From positions 62,001 through 126,000 of the forward strand of contig CBDCBO010000014.1 of NCBI GenBank assembly GCA_965214335.1: a DNA stretch of 64,000 bases, read 5' to 3'. A program made the translations under genes and the position numbers. Position 1 is the stretch's first letter. Every line of letters begins with the position of its first letter. This DNA comes from Velthaea sp965214335. Lineage in GTDB: Bacteria > Vulcanimicrobiota > Vulcanimicrobiia > Vulcanimicrobiales > Vulcanimicrobiaceae. The notes under the pieces are model-generated. The model saw only the letters and a list, made by a program, of their open reading frames with translations. It did no database searches and was not told the origin of the DNA. This document shows, in pieces, positions 34,608-44,204 of the stretch.

Positions 34608-35015
34608 TTACCGCCGGGCCGACGCCTCGAACGACGGCACCTCGGAAGCCGCGAACGTCAACTCGATTTTAATACCGCTTGGATCGGTTAGAAAAATTTG
34701 CAGGTCGCCGTTGCGCGGAACGATCGCTTCGCGCGCCGCAATAGCGTGACGCTGTAAGCGTTCGCGCATCGCCGGCAAACCACTCACGCAGAACGCGATA
34801 TGATCGATTGCGCCGCTTCCGGCAAGACGCGGTTCCCCCACAGCTACACCGACGACATGAATGACCGGAATGCTGTCGTCGTACAGCCAGAGTCCGGGAA
34901 AGGCGAAGGGCGGCCGTTCACCGACCCGCAAACCGATGATATTTTCATAGAAGTCGCGCGTCGCTTCGAGGTCGTGACTCTGAATATTCACATGGTCGAG
35001 CCGTTGGACGTGCAT
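34608..35015 (-). CDS. VOC-family (glyoxalase/dioxygenase fold) protein
   Basis: 135 residues, two beta-alpha-beta-beta-beta modules: VQRLDHVNIQSHDLEATRDF, FYENIIGLRVGER, then IDHIAFCVSGLPAMRERL and FLTDPSGIKIELTF. Candidate metal ligands are His near 8, His in IDHIAF and Glu in IKIELTF, consistent with an active metal site. The fold includes lactoylglutathione lyases, extradiol dioxygenases and resistance proteins; which one is not shown. GAGGG precedes ATG 35015. Confidence 0.85.
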   Translation of the reverse strand: MHVQRLDHVNIQSHDLEATRDFYENIIGLRVGERPPFAFPGLWLYDDSIPVIHVVGVAVGEPRLAGSGAIDHIAFCVSGLPAMRERLQRHAIAAREAIVPRNGDLQIFLTDPSGIKIELTFAASEVPSFEASARR

Positions 35016-35037
35016 TGGGGTGACCCTCGCTGTGCGC

Positions 35038-35703
35038 CTATCGCCGTTCGACGGTGCGGCGCGGTTTCGGTTGCGGCGGCGGTTCGAGATCGGCTAACGC
35101 ATCAGCGGCGATCGCGCGCTCGGCCATATCGCTTGATTCAAGCGCGTGGCGAAAAACTTCTGCCGCCGAGCGGCTATGGCAAGCGGCGAGCGCCGTCAGC
35201 GCCGCTTGGCGATGGCCCGGCCGGCGCTCCTGCGCGTACGCCTGGCTCAGCAGCGGAACGCACCATTCTTTGCCCACCACGCCCAAGTCGCCGATGAGTC
35301 GCAACCGAGCCACGTCGTCGAGCGCTTCCGAGCGCGGATCGAATTGTTTGCACCAGCGAATGTCGACCGGCGTGGCCGCCGGCGGCGCGACCGGCAGCGG
35401 CGCGGCCGGCGGCGGCGCTACGGGCGCCGGCAGCGGGTCTTCGTCGAAGAGCACAGTACCCGCGGGCACCGAAACGACGTTAGGCGAAACGGCGGACGAC
35501 GACGCGGGCGGCGCCGCGGCGCGCGCCGTAGGCGTGACGGCTACGTCGACGAACGGCTTTCCTTTTACTCCGTTGACCTGCGTCGATAGCGGCCGCGCGG
35601 CGGTCTCGACGGTAGCGCGTGCGCTGCGCGCCGCCAACACGGCATAGGTTGCCACCGCGGCGACAATGAGCGCGATAACGACCAGGACGACAACGAGGTC
35701 CAT
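35038..35703 (-). CDS. Anchored protein with Pro/Ala linker and HEAT-like C-terminus
   Basis: 221 residues. N-terminal helix (LVVVLVVIALIVAAVATYAV), a Pro/Ala-rich linker (~60-115) and a helical C-terminal part (~120-205) in which RLRLIGDLGVVGKEWCVPLL and HRQAALTALAACHSRSAAEV look like HEAT/armadillo-type repeats. It follows the DUF11-repeat gene by 4 bp and is probably translated with it. A scaffold or partner-binding role is likely; nothing more can be said. Confidence 0.7.
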   Translation of the reverse strand: MDLVVVLVVIALIVAAVATYAVLAARSARATVETAARPLSTQVNGVKGKPFVDVAVTPTARAAAPPASSSAVSPNVVSVPAGTVLFDEDPLPAPVAPPPAAPLPVAPPAATPVDIRWCKQFDPRSEALDDVARLRLIGDLGVVGKEWCVPLLSQAYAQERRPGHRQAALTALAACHSRSAAEVFRHALESSDMAERAIAADALADLEPPPQPKPRRTVERR

Positions 35704-35707
35704 TCAG

Positions 35708-38700
35708 TTAGTTTAGCACGCGCTGCTGTTCGGCTAAAACCCGGACCATCGATTCACGTCCGGCGTCGAGCGCGGCATCGACCGGTTCACGCAGCGACGC
35801 CTCGAACTGGGCCGCATCGAGCCCCGCTCGCTGGCGCAATTCTCGCACGAGCGCATCGCGGTAGGCCGCGAATGTCGCCAGCACCCGGCCATCACGTTCG
35901 AGGTTCGTTCCAACGAGCATCGCCATCGCGTGCCACGGGGCGGCAGTCGCAAGATTCTGCGCATTGAGCGTTTGCGCCAAGGCGGTAAACGTATTGTCTT
36001 CGAGCGTTTCCACCAGCCGCAATCCCGAGCGCAACGACGCGCGATCGTGACCACCGGCAGCAAGTTCGTCGACGAGTGAGACCAGCGATGCGCGCAATTC
36101 CGGCGTCTCGAGGTCACCGGCTTCGAGTGGGAAATCCGGCAGCCGGACCTTGATGAAGAGCCGGTCGCCGAGTTCGGCAATAAGTTCGCGGTGAGCACGT
36201 AAACGCGCCCGCAATAACCGGTCGGCGCCGCCGACGCGGTCGGGAAACAGCGCGCGCAAGGTCAGAAGATGCGACACTAAGCCGCCAACCCGCGTTTGTT
36301 CGAGATATTGAACGATCCACGCTAACTGCTCGTCGGGCAATTCGAGAAACATCGCGGTCGTCGCCGCCTCGGGCTGGTCGTTTCCCGGAGCAAGCACCGC
36401 GTATTCGATCGTCGGGATCGAGCTCGATCCGGAACCGCCGCCGCCGCCTGCCGCAGCCGTTCCGCTCCCATTGGCGGCCGCACGGCCATTAGAGCCTACC
36501 GGGACCGCCGGCCGCAACTCGACATAACTTGGTTCCAAATTCGCGATCTCGGTTCGAGTCGCCAGCGACGCCGAGCGTGTCGGCGCGGCGACCGCACCTA
36601 AAACCGAGAACGGCAGCTCCGGTTCGATGATCGGCATGGCCGAGGTCGAGCGGACGCGGACGGTCGGCGCAACGACCGATATTTCGCCCGCCTCGTCCCA
36701 ATGCACGACTGCGGCGGTATCGATCGCGGTTGCCGGCGGCAGCGGCATATTCACGATGACGCGCCAGCGCGCGATCACCTCGACTCCAGCGCCGACATCG
36801 GCTAACGTCAAGCCGGCCTCGCCGAGCAGCGGTGACGTGCCGGCGTAATCTTGCAGCGCAATGCCGTTGACCGTCGTGCTCCCCGGCGCGTACACCGCAT
36901 TGCTGAGCTGCGCCACGCGGGCGCTCAACCGTTTGGCCGCGCCGTCGCCGCAATTGCGCAGCGAGAGGGTGTAGGTGAGTTCGGCACCCGCATCGATCGT
37001 TTCGGCCGGCAGCGACACGAGCGTTGCGCCTTCGGTGAACGACGCTTCGGCGTGGGTGACGAGTTCGATCGGTTCGAGCGCGAACGGCACCACGTTGAGC
37101 CCCCCGACGCGCGCGATGATGCTCAAGATGTCGCCCCCCGATACGACGCCGACGAGCCGCATATGCAGCACCGCCTCGCGCGATTCGCCCGCCGGAATAT
37201 CTTCGAAGACGACGTTGTTGCCATCGCGCGTCGCATCGTCGACTTGTTCGAGCCGCAGTTCGTCGGGCAGGCTCAGCCGGACGCGCACGTCGCGGCCGCG
37301 GTCGGTGCCTTCATTGGCCAGAATGAGCCGGCAGGTGCTCATCCGGTTGGGCCGCAGGGCTTCGCCGCTATCGGCGACGAGCCGCGAGTGCTTGGCCGAA
37401 AAGCGCGGGCGCGAGGCGGCCACGTGGAGCGCCGAGCCAAGTTCAACCGGCGCCGCCTGGGCAACGAGCAGTGTCGCATGCAAACGCAGCTGCGTCTGAT
37501 CCTCGATGACGCCGGCCACGCGGCCGTCGATTCGCAGCAGCCGCGGCGCGCCCGGCTCGAGCGTATCGAGCGCGATCATGCCGCCGTCGCCGATCGCGAG
37601 TTCGGCGTCGCGATCGAGCACCCGCAGGCGCTCGATGCCCTCATCGGCCGCGAGCTGCAAGCGCACGTCGGTGGCTACATCGGTGCCCATATTCCGCAGC
37701 GCGATCGTATATGCGGCGGTGTCGCCGGGGCCCAGGCGCCGTGCCGTTTCGCGTTCGATGCGGTTGAACGCCGCGGGAAAACGCGCGGCCGAACGGGCCG
37801 TCAGCGTCCGCTCGAACTTGCGTTGCCCTTTGGACCACGTGACCGCCGCCGTCAAACGCAATTCCTGACCGTCGGCAATCGGCGCATGAACCACCGCCGA
37901 CAACGCGATTTCCACTGACCGGCCGGGCTCGAGGTCGCCCAGCGCGACAGCATCCGGAACGGTACCGTTATCGGCGGCCGGCCCGCCGTCGATCGACAGC
38001 GAGCCGGAGGTGTAGACCAAACCATCCGGGAGGGCGATCCGCAGCGCGGTCTTGCGCGCCCGCGCCGTGCCACCATTCTTGCTCCGCAAAACGATTCGAA
38101 TGCGCTGCCCTGGTTCGACGTCGTCTTCGGATTCGACGCGCAGGGCCGTTTCATCGCCGGCGAACGACGCGATCGAGGGAATCTTGACGATAACGTGCGG
38201 GAGCGCGAATTCGGCGACTTCTTGCGAACACACGGTGCCTTGCGCGGCGATCGGCGTTGCATCTTCGAGTGGCGAATCGACCCGCACGCGATAACCGACA
38301 TCGATCGTCGCGCCCGGCCCCAGCGAGGGCGCAACCACGGACGGTCGCGCATAGCCGAAGGGTTCGGTCTCGGAAGCGCGGCCCGACGCCCGGCCGTCGA
38401 TCGTCACACTTTGCGGCACCAGCGCCGTATGCGCCGGAAGCGGCAGCAGCACGATGAGATCGTGGGCGCTGCTCTGGCCCGAATTATGAACCCGCGCCGT
38501 CAGTTGTAGCTCCTCGCCCGGCAGCGCTTCACGCACGGGTCCGAGCGACAGCGTGGTTTTGGGGTTTTGCAACACCGGGCGGCTGCGGACGACGAGCCGC
38601 ACGATATTGGAGCCGATGACCGGCACATCGAACGAGGCGATCGCGGCTTGGAGCGTGACCGGCGTCCCGTTTTCAATCGTCGTGGCGACGGTGTACGCTA

Positions 38701-39019
38701 GCGACACCCGGCGCTCGCCGCCCGCCGGAACTTCGCCGATATCCGCGCCCGACGTTTGCAGCAACGTCGTCAAACCGCCCCGCTCGTCGAGCGACGTGTC
38801 GTCGATGCGGGCGGTGCCGACGAGGTACGTCAGCCCCTCGGGTAGCCGAAAGCGGACCCGGAATCCGCTGGCTGTCCCACCGCCCAGATTGCGGAAGGTG
38901 AATGCGGCATGCACGGTCATCCCGGGCTCGATGATGCGGTTGGGCGATACCTCCAACGTTCGCAGCCCCTCGGGCAGCAACGGACCGCGGGCAGCAAAGA
39001 CGTCGGATAACGTACGCAT
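35708..39019 (-). CDS. Large DUF11-type repeat protein without signal peptide
   Basis: About 1,103 residues. Six or more Ig-like DUF11-type repeats of ~120-130 residues (LPEGLTYLVGTARIDD, LPDGLVYTSGSLSIDGG, LPDELRLEQVD, NAVYAPGSTTVNGI, each after an 'RNxGxxxA' phrase), then a Gly/Ser linker (~880) and a helical C-terminal ~200 residues (ELPDEQLAWIVQYLEQTRVG onward). The frame opens at 39073, but M at 39019 (MRTLSDVFAARG) is the likely start. No signal peptide or anchor is seen, unusual for DUF11 repeats, which are normally outside the cell. It is divergent from a two-component system. Role unknown. Confidence 0.8.
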   Translation of the reverse strand: MRTLSDVFAARGPLLPEGLRTLEVSPNRIIEPGMTVHAAFTFRNLGGGTASGFRVRFRLPEGLTYLVGTARIDDTSLDERGGLTTLLQTSGADIGEVPAGGERRVSLAYTVATTIENGTPVTLQAAIASFDVPVIGSNIVRLVVRSRPVLQNPKTTLSLGPVREALPGEELQLTARVHNSGQSSAHDLIVLLPLPAHTALVPQSVTIDGRASGRASETEPFGYARPSVVAPSLGPGATIDVGYRVRVDSPLEDATPIAAQGTVCSQEVAEFALPHVIVKIPSIASFAGDETALRVESEDDVEPGQRIRIVLRSKNGGTARARKTALRIALPDGLVYTSGSLSIDGGPAADNGTVPDAVALGDLEPGRSVEIALSAVVHAPIADGQELRLTAAVTWSKGQRKFERTLTARSAARFPAAFNRIERETARRLGPGDTAAYTIALRNMGTDVATDVRLQLAADEGIERLRVLDRDAELAIGDGGMIALDTLEPGAPRLLRIDGRVAGVIEDQTQLRLHATLLVAQAAPVELGSALHVAASRPRFSAKHSRLVADSGEALRPNRMSTCRLILANEGTDRGRDVRVRLSLPDELRLEQVDDATRDGNNVVFEDIPAGESREAVLHMRLVGVVSGGDILSIIARVGGLNVVPFALEPIELVTHAEASFTEGATLVSLPAETIDAGAELTYTLSLRNCGDGAAKRLSARVAQLSNAVYAPGSTTVNGIALQDYAGTSPLLGEAGLTLADVGAGVEVIARWRVIVNMPLPPATAIDTAAVVHWDEAGEISVVAPTVRVRSTSAMPIIEPELPFSVLGAVAAPTRSASLATRTEIANLEPSYVELRPAVPVGSNGRAAANGSGTAAAGGGGGSGSSSIPTIEYAVLAPGNDQPEAATTAMFLELPDEQLAWIVQYLEQTRVGGLVSHLLTLRALFPDRVGGADRLLRARLRAHRELIAELGDRLFIKVRLPDFPLEAGDLETPELRASLVSLVDELAAGGHDRASLRSGLRLVETLEDNTFTALAQTLNAQNLATAAPWHAMAMLVGTNLERDGRVLATFAAYRDALVRELRQRAGLDAAQFEASLREPVDAALDAGRESMVRVLAEQQRVLN

Positions 39020-39133
39020 GCACGCGGCTTCGACGCACGAAACAATTCTCCAACAAAGGCAAGCAAACTCCAAGCCTCACCGGCGTCGAGCGTTCCCAGG
39101 CGGCTCTCAGTCGGCGGCCGGTATAGTACCGTT

Positions 39134-39811
39134 ATGGCGCAAACAGCAACCGAGGTGCTCATCGTCGACGACGAGCGCCAAATGCGAGAGTTTCTCGAGA
39201 TCGGATTAGCGCGGGCCGGCTTTCAAACGCGCGCCGTCGCCGACGGTCCGGCGGCGCTGAGCGAGCTGAGCTTTCGTCATCCAAGCTTAGTGGTATTGGA
39301 TTTCATGCTGCCCAAGATCGACGGCATCGCGTTGTTGCCGCTGATCCGCCGTACCACCGAGATTCCGATTCTCATGCTCTCGGCTAAGCACGATGTCGGC
39401 ACTCGCGTTGCCGGGCTCGAGGCCGGCGCCGACGACTATTTAGCCAAGCCGTTCGAGTTTGTCGAACTCGTCGCACGCGTGCAGACGCTGCTGCGCCGGC
39501 CGACATTAGCGCGGGTGAGCATGCTGCGGTTTCTAGATACCGAGATGGATGTCGATAAGCGGCTCGTGCGGCGCGGTGATGAAGACATTCCGCTTTCGTC
39601 GCGTGAATTCGATGTGCTCGCCGTCCTGCTGCGCCATCCCGAACGCGTATTCACCCGCCAACAGTTGCTCGATCGCGTGTGGGGAACGGAGCGCGACGTG
39701 CTGCCCGGTTCGGTCGAAACATATATCAGTTACTTGCGCGCTAAACTCGATAGCGGTTCACGCCGGCGGATCATTCACACGATTCGTGGGGTGGGTTACA
39801 GCGTTCGGTGA
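39134..39811 (+). CDS. OmpR/PhoB-family response regulator
   Basis: 225 residues. Receiver domain: acidic pair in VLIVDDERQMREF, phospho-acceptor Asp in LVVLDFMLPKIDG, Lys in YLAKPFEF. DNA-binding winged helix: LSSREFDVLAVLLRHPERVF, RQQLLDRVWGTERDV, IIHTIRGVGYSVR. All switch residues are present. GTGA overlap with the histidine kinase. Possible targets include the divergent DUF11-repeat gene 114 bp away. Confidence 0.96.
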   Translation: MAQTATEVLIVDDERQMREFLEIGLARAGFQTRAVADGPAALSELSFRHPSLVVLDFMLPKIDGIALLPLIRRTTEIPILMLSAKHDVGTRVAGLEAGADDYLAKPFEFVELVARVQTLLRRPTLARVSMLRFLDTEMDVDKRLVRRGDEDIPLSSREFDVLAVLLRHPERVFTRQQLLDRVWGTERDVLPGSVETYISYLRAKLDSGSRRRIIHTIRGVGYSVR

Positions 39812-41298
39812 AGGGCCGCGGAGCGGTTATCGCGATCGTTACGTTTATCGTCCTTGCCACGGCTTGTGCGGCCTTTACGGTGCGGATCGCAGCGCGCACC
39901 ATCGCGGCGACCGCGACGGAGCAGTCGGCGCAAGCACCCGACATCGCCCGGCTTTACCTCGCCCGGTACGGCAGCTTGGCAGCGGCCGCGCCGACAATCG
40001 TCAAACATGTCATGCGAACGGGCCTGCGCGTGCTGCTTTTCGACGACCGCAACCGCACCGTATATGGTCCCGACGGCACGCGGCCGTTACGTGAGATGCG
40101 CTGGCCGGCCATCGGCCGGCCGGCGCCACGGCCCAGCGACCCGGAGCGGCCGCCGTCCGCACACGCGCGAGCGGCAGCGCCGCCCCGGGACGACCCGTTC
40201 GGCGACGGACACCGGCTGAGTCCAACGGGGCTCATACTCGCCGGATTGATCGGCGAATCGATGCACCGCGTGCCGATCCCGGGCGGCGCGATCGCTATTT
40301 TCCCCGATCCCGAAGCAATCTTGGCCGTCTGTCGCAACATCGGACTGGCCTTGCTGATCGTTTTTATTGCAAGCGCGACGAGCCTCGGCTTCTACGTTCG
40401 CGGCGTCCGCTGCGAAGCGCTCCGGCCGCTGCGCGAAACGACGCTGGCGTTGCAGCGACTTGCGCGCCGCGACTTCACGCCGCGCACGATTGTTACCGGC
40501 GGCGAAACGGCCTATGACGAACTCGCGTGTGCCTATAACGCTGCCGTTGAAGCGGTGTCGGCGGCGTTCGCCGAACGGCGCGCCGCCGAGATTGAAATGC
40601 AGCGCTTCATCGCCGACGCCGGCCATGAGTTGCGCACGCCGCTAACGATCGTCATGGGTTACCTCAATATCATCGAGGGTGGAGCGTTAGCGGATCCGGC
40701 CGTTGCCGGACGCATCACGAGCGGGATGCGCACCGAAGCCGTGCGGATGCGCAGATTGATCGACAAGCTTATCATTCTTGCGCGCATGGAAACGCCTAGC
40801 GATGTGGATGCGCGCTCGAACCTGGACGTGGTTTCGCTGCTGGCACGCGTCATCGAAAGCCTCGAACCGCTGACCGGCGAGCCGATCGACTTGAGCGGCG
40901 TGCCCCAAGCGCACGTCTTTGCCAGCGAAGACGATCTCGCTGACGCCTTCACCAATATCATCGAGAACGCGATAAAGTACGCACCACTCTCGCGGATCGC
41001 CGTGACAACCGCGCGGTCGGCCGATCGCATCGTCGTAACCATCGCGGACCGCGGTCCCGGCATGTCGAGCGACGAGCAGCGTAACGCTTTCGAGCGATTT
41101 TACCGCGGTGAACGACGCGGCGAGGTAAGCGGCTCGGGCTTGGGTCTAGCAATTGCGAAGCGCGCGATCGAACGCTCCAACGGCACGATTCGCGTTACCG
41201 GCGCCGTCGGGGTGGGAACCTCATTTATCGTTGAACTGCCTGAGAAGCCGATCGCCGCTATCCGACCCGGTGGCCACCGCATGGCGACGCATTCGTAG
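39808..41298 (+). CDS. Sensor histidine kinase (HisKA/HATPase)
   Basis: 496 residues. Two membrane helices (VIAIVTFIVLATACAAFTV near 5 and NIGLALLIVFIASATSLGFYV near 175) bracket a ~140-residue extracytoplasmic sensor; then HAMP-like linker, phospho-His in DAGHELRTPLTIVMGYL, N box NIIENAIKYAP, G1 DRGPGMS and G2 GSGLGLAIAKRAIE. All kinase motifs intact. GTG start at 39808 overlaps the regulator stop by 4 bp. The signal sensed is unknown. Confidence 0.95.
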   Translation: MKGRGAVIAIVTFIVLATACAAFTVRIAARTIAATATEQSAQAPDIARLYLARYGSLAAAAPTIVKHVMRTGLRVLLFDDRNRTVYGPDGTRPLREMRWPAIGRPAPRPSDPERPPSAHARAAAPPRDDPFGDGHRLSPTGLILAGLIGESMHRVPIPGGAIAIFPDPEAILAVCRNIGLALLIVFIASATSLGFYVRGVRCEALRPLRETTLALQRLARRDFTPRTIVTGGETAYDELACAYNAAVEAVSAAFAERRAAEIEMQRFIADAGHELRTPLTIVMGYLNIIEGGALADPAVAGRITSGMRTEAVRMRRLIDKLIILARMETPSDVDARSNLDVVSLLARVIESLEPLTGEPIDLSGVPQAHVFASEDDLADAFTNIIENAIKYAPLSRIAVTTARSADRIVVTIADRGPGMSSDEQRNAFERFYRGERRGEVSGSGLGLAIAKRAIERSNGTIRVTGAVGVGTSFIVELPEKPIAAIRPGGHRMATHS

Positions 41299-41309
41299 GA
41301 GCCGCGGCT

Positions 41310-42257
41310 GTGCGCGACGCGCATAACTCACCGCGCAACCCGCGCAGCCTATGGTCGCGGCCGGCCTGGAGCGAATACGCGCAAGGCTTCATGCCTATTT
41401 CAGCGCCGCGCCGCCGAGCGCGACAGTTTCTCATCGTCGCGCTCCTGTTGTCCATTGCGATTCATGTGATCGGTGGCGGCCTGTGGGGGCTTTTCTCGCG
41501 CGTGCTGGCACGAATCGTTCCCAAGCCGCTGTTCATGGCAAGTCTGCAAGAGCCGCCCGTACCGAAAACGGACATCATCCGTTTGGAGCGCCGCGTGCCC
41601 GCCGCCGCGCGCCCGGCTCATGAGAATCGAACGCCGAAAGTGGCGCCACGACCACATCCCATTGCCACCATCGCCCCCGCGCCGCCGCGGCCCCGGCACG
41701 AAATCGCGCATATCACGGCGCACGCGCCGGCGCAAGCCGCGCCCGATCGTGGGATCGCACCGAGCGTCGCGCCGCCACGCCATCCTAAGCCAATTGCGCT
41801 GGCGCCGGTACCCGACAATAAACCGGCGCTTTCGGACGGCCAGATTCAACAGATGGGCTCCGACTTCTCGAAAGCCATTGCCGACTCACGCGAAACACTA
41901 GCCGCCGTCCAAGCCCAAAGCGCGAGCGCACCGGTCGCAACGATCAAGCATTATACGTTCCACGTCAATGGCATTCACGAAGGCATGAACCCGGGCGACG
42001 GCGAGATCATTGCGATTTCGCATCAACGTATCGGCAACACCATGTGGTATTACGCGCGCTACACGTACATGTACGGCGACGGCACGTACGAAGCCGATGA
42101 AATCCCGTGGCCGATGCACTATCCGATCGGTGACGATCCGTTCGCGCGCCACGACAAACGCATACCGATTCAGCCTCCGCCCGAAGGGTATAAACCGAAC
42201 CGTCCACTCAAACCGATTCTCCAGCGGTATTTCGACGCGCCGCCGGAGACGAATTAG
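41310..42257 (+). CDS. Anchored proline-rich protein, TonB-like architecture (second)
   Basis: 315 residues. One membrane helix (FLIVALLLSIAIHVIGGGLW, ~40-59), a Pro/Ala/His-rich periplasmic stalk (~80-165), then a ~110-residue C-terminal domain (IKHYTFHVNGIHEGMNPGDG, MWYYARYTYMYGDGTYEADE). It has the same layout as the 6137 gene. It starts 11 bp after the kinase stop (GTG 41310; ATG 41391 is an alternative) and is probably co-transcribed with the two-component genes. No TonB signature is visible; function unknown. Confidence 0.7.
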   Translation: MRDAHNSPRNPRSLWSRPAWSEYAQGFMPISAPRRRARQFLIVALLLSIAIHVIGGGLWGLFSRVLARIVPKPLFMASLQEPPVPKTDIIRLERRVPAAARPAHENRTPKVAPRPHPIATIAPAPPRPRHEIAHITAHAPAQAAPDRGIAPSVAPPRHPKPIALAPVPDNKPALSDGQIQQMGSDFSKAIADSRETLAAVQAQSASAPVATIKHYTFHVNGIHEGMNPGDGEIIAISHQRIGNTMWYYARYTYMYGDGTYEADEIPWPMHYPIGDDPFARHDKRIPIQPPPEGYKPNRPLKPILQRYFDAPPETN

Positions 42258-42768
42258 CGGCGCTAAGCAGATACGAACCGAGTCACAAACGGTGACCTAG
42301 CCGGAATGATTTATGGTGTGCGGGCTTCGTGTAAACTTCATCGATTGCGATGGTGAGGTCGATCGACTGTAGGTGAATGTTACCTGCGATCGAGTCGCGA
42401 TCGAAGATAAAAAGCCGTCGGCACTCCGAAAATAGAGGCGAACGCTGCGACGGCGCGAGTCCACGATCAGATCCTCGACCGAGCGAAGTGCTTGACCTTC
42501 GGTCGAGTGAGTCGCAACCCCGCGCGGGGACATGTGGATCGATCCGCCGGCTGAGTGCTTTGACGACACGATCGTGCTGCTTTGACGGCGATGTCATCGG
42601 CACCGGTTGTCCTTTGACGAATTCGCAGTCGCCGCCAGCGCTTAGGGTCGCCCGATCGAGGAACGTCATTTACATGGCCGGAAAGGTCGCGCCTTGTCAC
42701 ACGGGTATCGGTCACTGTTCACATCTGCGCAGCGCCTCGTTGCTGTTCAGCACCGCTACGAGCTTCGC
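42258..42768. other. Gap without a supported gene
   Basis: About 510 bp. Frames on both strands (for example 42283-42669, minus) lack ribosome sites and recognisable motifs. Probably decayed sequence plus the regulatory region of the downstream Mo genes. Confidence 0.4.
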
Positions 42769-42792
42769 CGTTATAAATCAAAGGTTACAGCG
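42769..42792. promoter_or_regulatory. ModE-like operator candidate
   Basis: CGTTATAA, 8 bases, TTACAGCG: an imperfect inverted repeat (6 of 8 positions pair) ~60 bp before the ModE-like start. It resembles the CGTTATA...TATAACG layout of enterobacterial ModE sites. Autoregulation is inference. Confidence 0.35.
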
Positions 42793-42852
42793 AGGATTCG
42801 CGAGGCGGTTTCGCGCACGCTCCGGAGCAACGCGTCTAGGGGAGCAGCAGTC

Positions 42853-43263
42853 GTGCCGTCTTGTACCACATCAGCGGTCACACGCCGCCGAGCGCACGAG
42901 CCGCGCGCCGGCGCCGCGCCGGCGAGTCCGAATATTTCGCTCCGGATACGCTTTTTGGATGACCGCGCGCTCGGGCCCGGTAAAGTTCAGCTGCTCGAAC
43001 TCATCGACACGACCGGTTCAATCTCCGCGGCCAGCAGAGCGATGGAGATGTCGTACCCGCGCGCGTGGAAGCTCGTTGAAGAACTCAACACGGCGTTTTG
43101 CGCGCCGCTGGTCGTCACGCACATCGGCGGAGTGCAGCGCGGCGGTGCCACCGTAACTGCGCTCGGGCGCGATGTCGTCCGTCGCTATCGCGCCATTGAG
43201 GCCCGCGTGTTCACCGCCTCGGCGAAACAACTCGCAGCGCTGTGCAACGTGCTCGCCCAGTGA
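42853..43263 (+). CDS. ModE-like winged-helix regulator
   Basis: About 136 residues. After a basic tail it has the LysR/ModE-type HTH: KVQLLELIDTTGSISAASRA, MEMSYPRAWKLVEELN, then the wing GGATVTALGRDVVRRYRAIE. There are no C-terminal TOBE molybdate domains; a separate Mop protein at 47815 could supply that fold. GTG 42853 has GGAG 8 bases upstream. GTGA overlap with the substrate-binding protein gene indicates an operon for molybdate or tungstate handling. Confidence 0.85.
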   Translation: MPSCTTSAVTRRRAHEPRAGAAPASPNISLRIRFLDDRALGPGKVQLLELIDTTGSISAASRAMEMSYPRAWKLVEELNTAFCAPLVVTHIGGVQRGGATVTALGRDVVRRYRAIEARVFTASAKQLAALCNVLAQ

Positions 43264-44204
43264 ACCGCGCGTCATTCATCGCCGTGACGCTGGCCGCGCA
43301 AGCTGCACCGCGGGCGGCCGGAGCGGCCGACGATCGCGTGTCCGTCGCGTATGCCGGGTCGCTGGTCATCCCGATGGAGAAGTCGATCGGGCCGGCATTC
43401 GCCGCGACCGGGCACCCGTACAGCGGTGAAGGCAAGGGCAGCACCACCCTGGCGGGCTTCATTCGCGATGGCTTGCGAACACCGGATGTCTTTATTAGTG
43501 CCGACACGGCTGCCGTTGAATCGTTGCGCGGCGCGGCCGGGCACGATAGCGTCCGATGGTACGCGACATTCGCAGCTACGCGAATGCAGATCGCATATTC
43601 GCTCAAGAGCAAACACGCGGCTGACTTTGCCGCGGCTGCGAACGGCTCCAAAGCGTGGTACGACGTTCTGCAAGAACCCGGAGTGCTCGTTGCGCGTACC
43701 GATCCGGCGCAAGATCCCAAAGGTTATCGCGTGCTCATGGTGATGCAACTCGCTCAGGCCTTCTACAAGCGCCTCGATCTCGGTCAACGCATCATCGGGG
43801 ACGCGCAGAACCCGCAGCAGGTTCTGCCTGAGGAAGAGGCGCTCGCGCGCTTGGAGACCGGTGAGGTCGATGCGATCTGGGCCTACTCGACCGAATCCGT
43901 CACGCGGGGCCTTGCCGCCGTAGAATTGCCACCACAGATCAATCTCGGCGATCCGGCCTTCGCCGCCCTCTACGCAACCGCGACGGTGACCGTCGGCGCC
44001 AAGACATACCGCGGCGCGCCCAGCGTGTATGCGTTAACGATTCCGACGAACGCCGCGAATCCCGCCGGCGGCGCCGCATTCGTGAACTTCCTGCTCGCGC
44101 CGCAAGGAAAAGCATTATTGACCAAAGCCGGACTGACCGTGCTTGTACCGACCGTCATCGGGGATCGTTCCTCCATTCCGGCAGCGCTTCAAGGCACGCT
44201 TTAG
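43260..44204 (+). CDS. Molybdate/tungstate ABC transporter substrate-binding protein (WtpA/ModA-like)
   Basis: About 314 residues. A short export signal (RASFIAVTLAAQAAPRAAGA) then the binding-protein fold: VSVAYAGSLVIPMEKSIGP, KGSTTLAGFIRDGLRTPDVF, SADTAAVESL, and VDAIWAYSTESVTRGL. The GEGKGST/PDVF pattern fits WtpA-type oxoanion binders. GTG 43260 overlaps the regulator stop. No permease or ATPase gene follows, so the partner channel must be elsewhere or the protein has another role. Confidence 0.87.
   Translation: MNRASFIAVTLAAQAAPRAAGAADDRVSVAYAGSLVIPMEKSIGPAFAATGHPYSGEGKGSTTLAGFIRDGLRTPDVFISADTAAVESLRGAAGHDSVRWYATFAATRMQIAYSLKSKHAADFAAAANGSKAWYDVLQEPGVLVARTDPAQDPKGYRVLMVMQLAQAFYKRLDLGQRIIGDAQNPQQVLPEEEALARLETGEVDAIWAYSTESVTRGLAAVELPPQINLGDPAFAALYATATVTVGAKTYRGAPSVYALTIPTNAANPAGGAAFVNFLLAPQGKALLTKAGLTVLVPTVIGDRSSIPAALQGTL

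Noticed and set aside
36851..37918. 355-codon plus-strand frame inside the DUF11-repeat gene
   Set aside because: GC-skewed shadow of the minus-strand repeats; Arg/His-rich with no start signal.
42283..42669. 128-codon minus-strand frame in the gap before the ModE-like gene
   Set aside because: No recognised motif, no ribosome site and it runs into the anchored-protein end; left as an empty gap.
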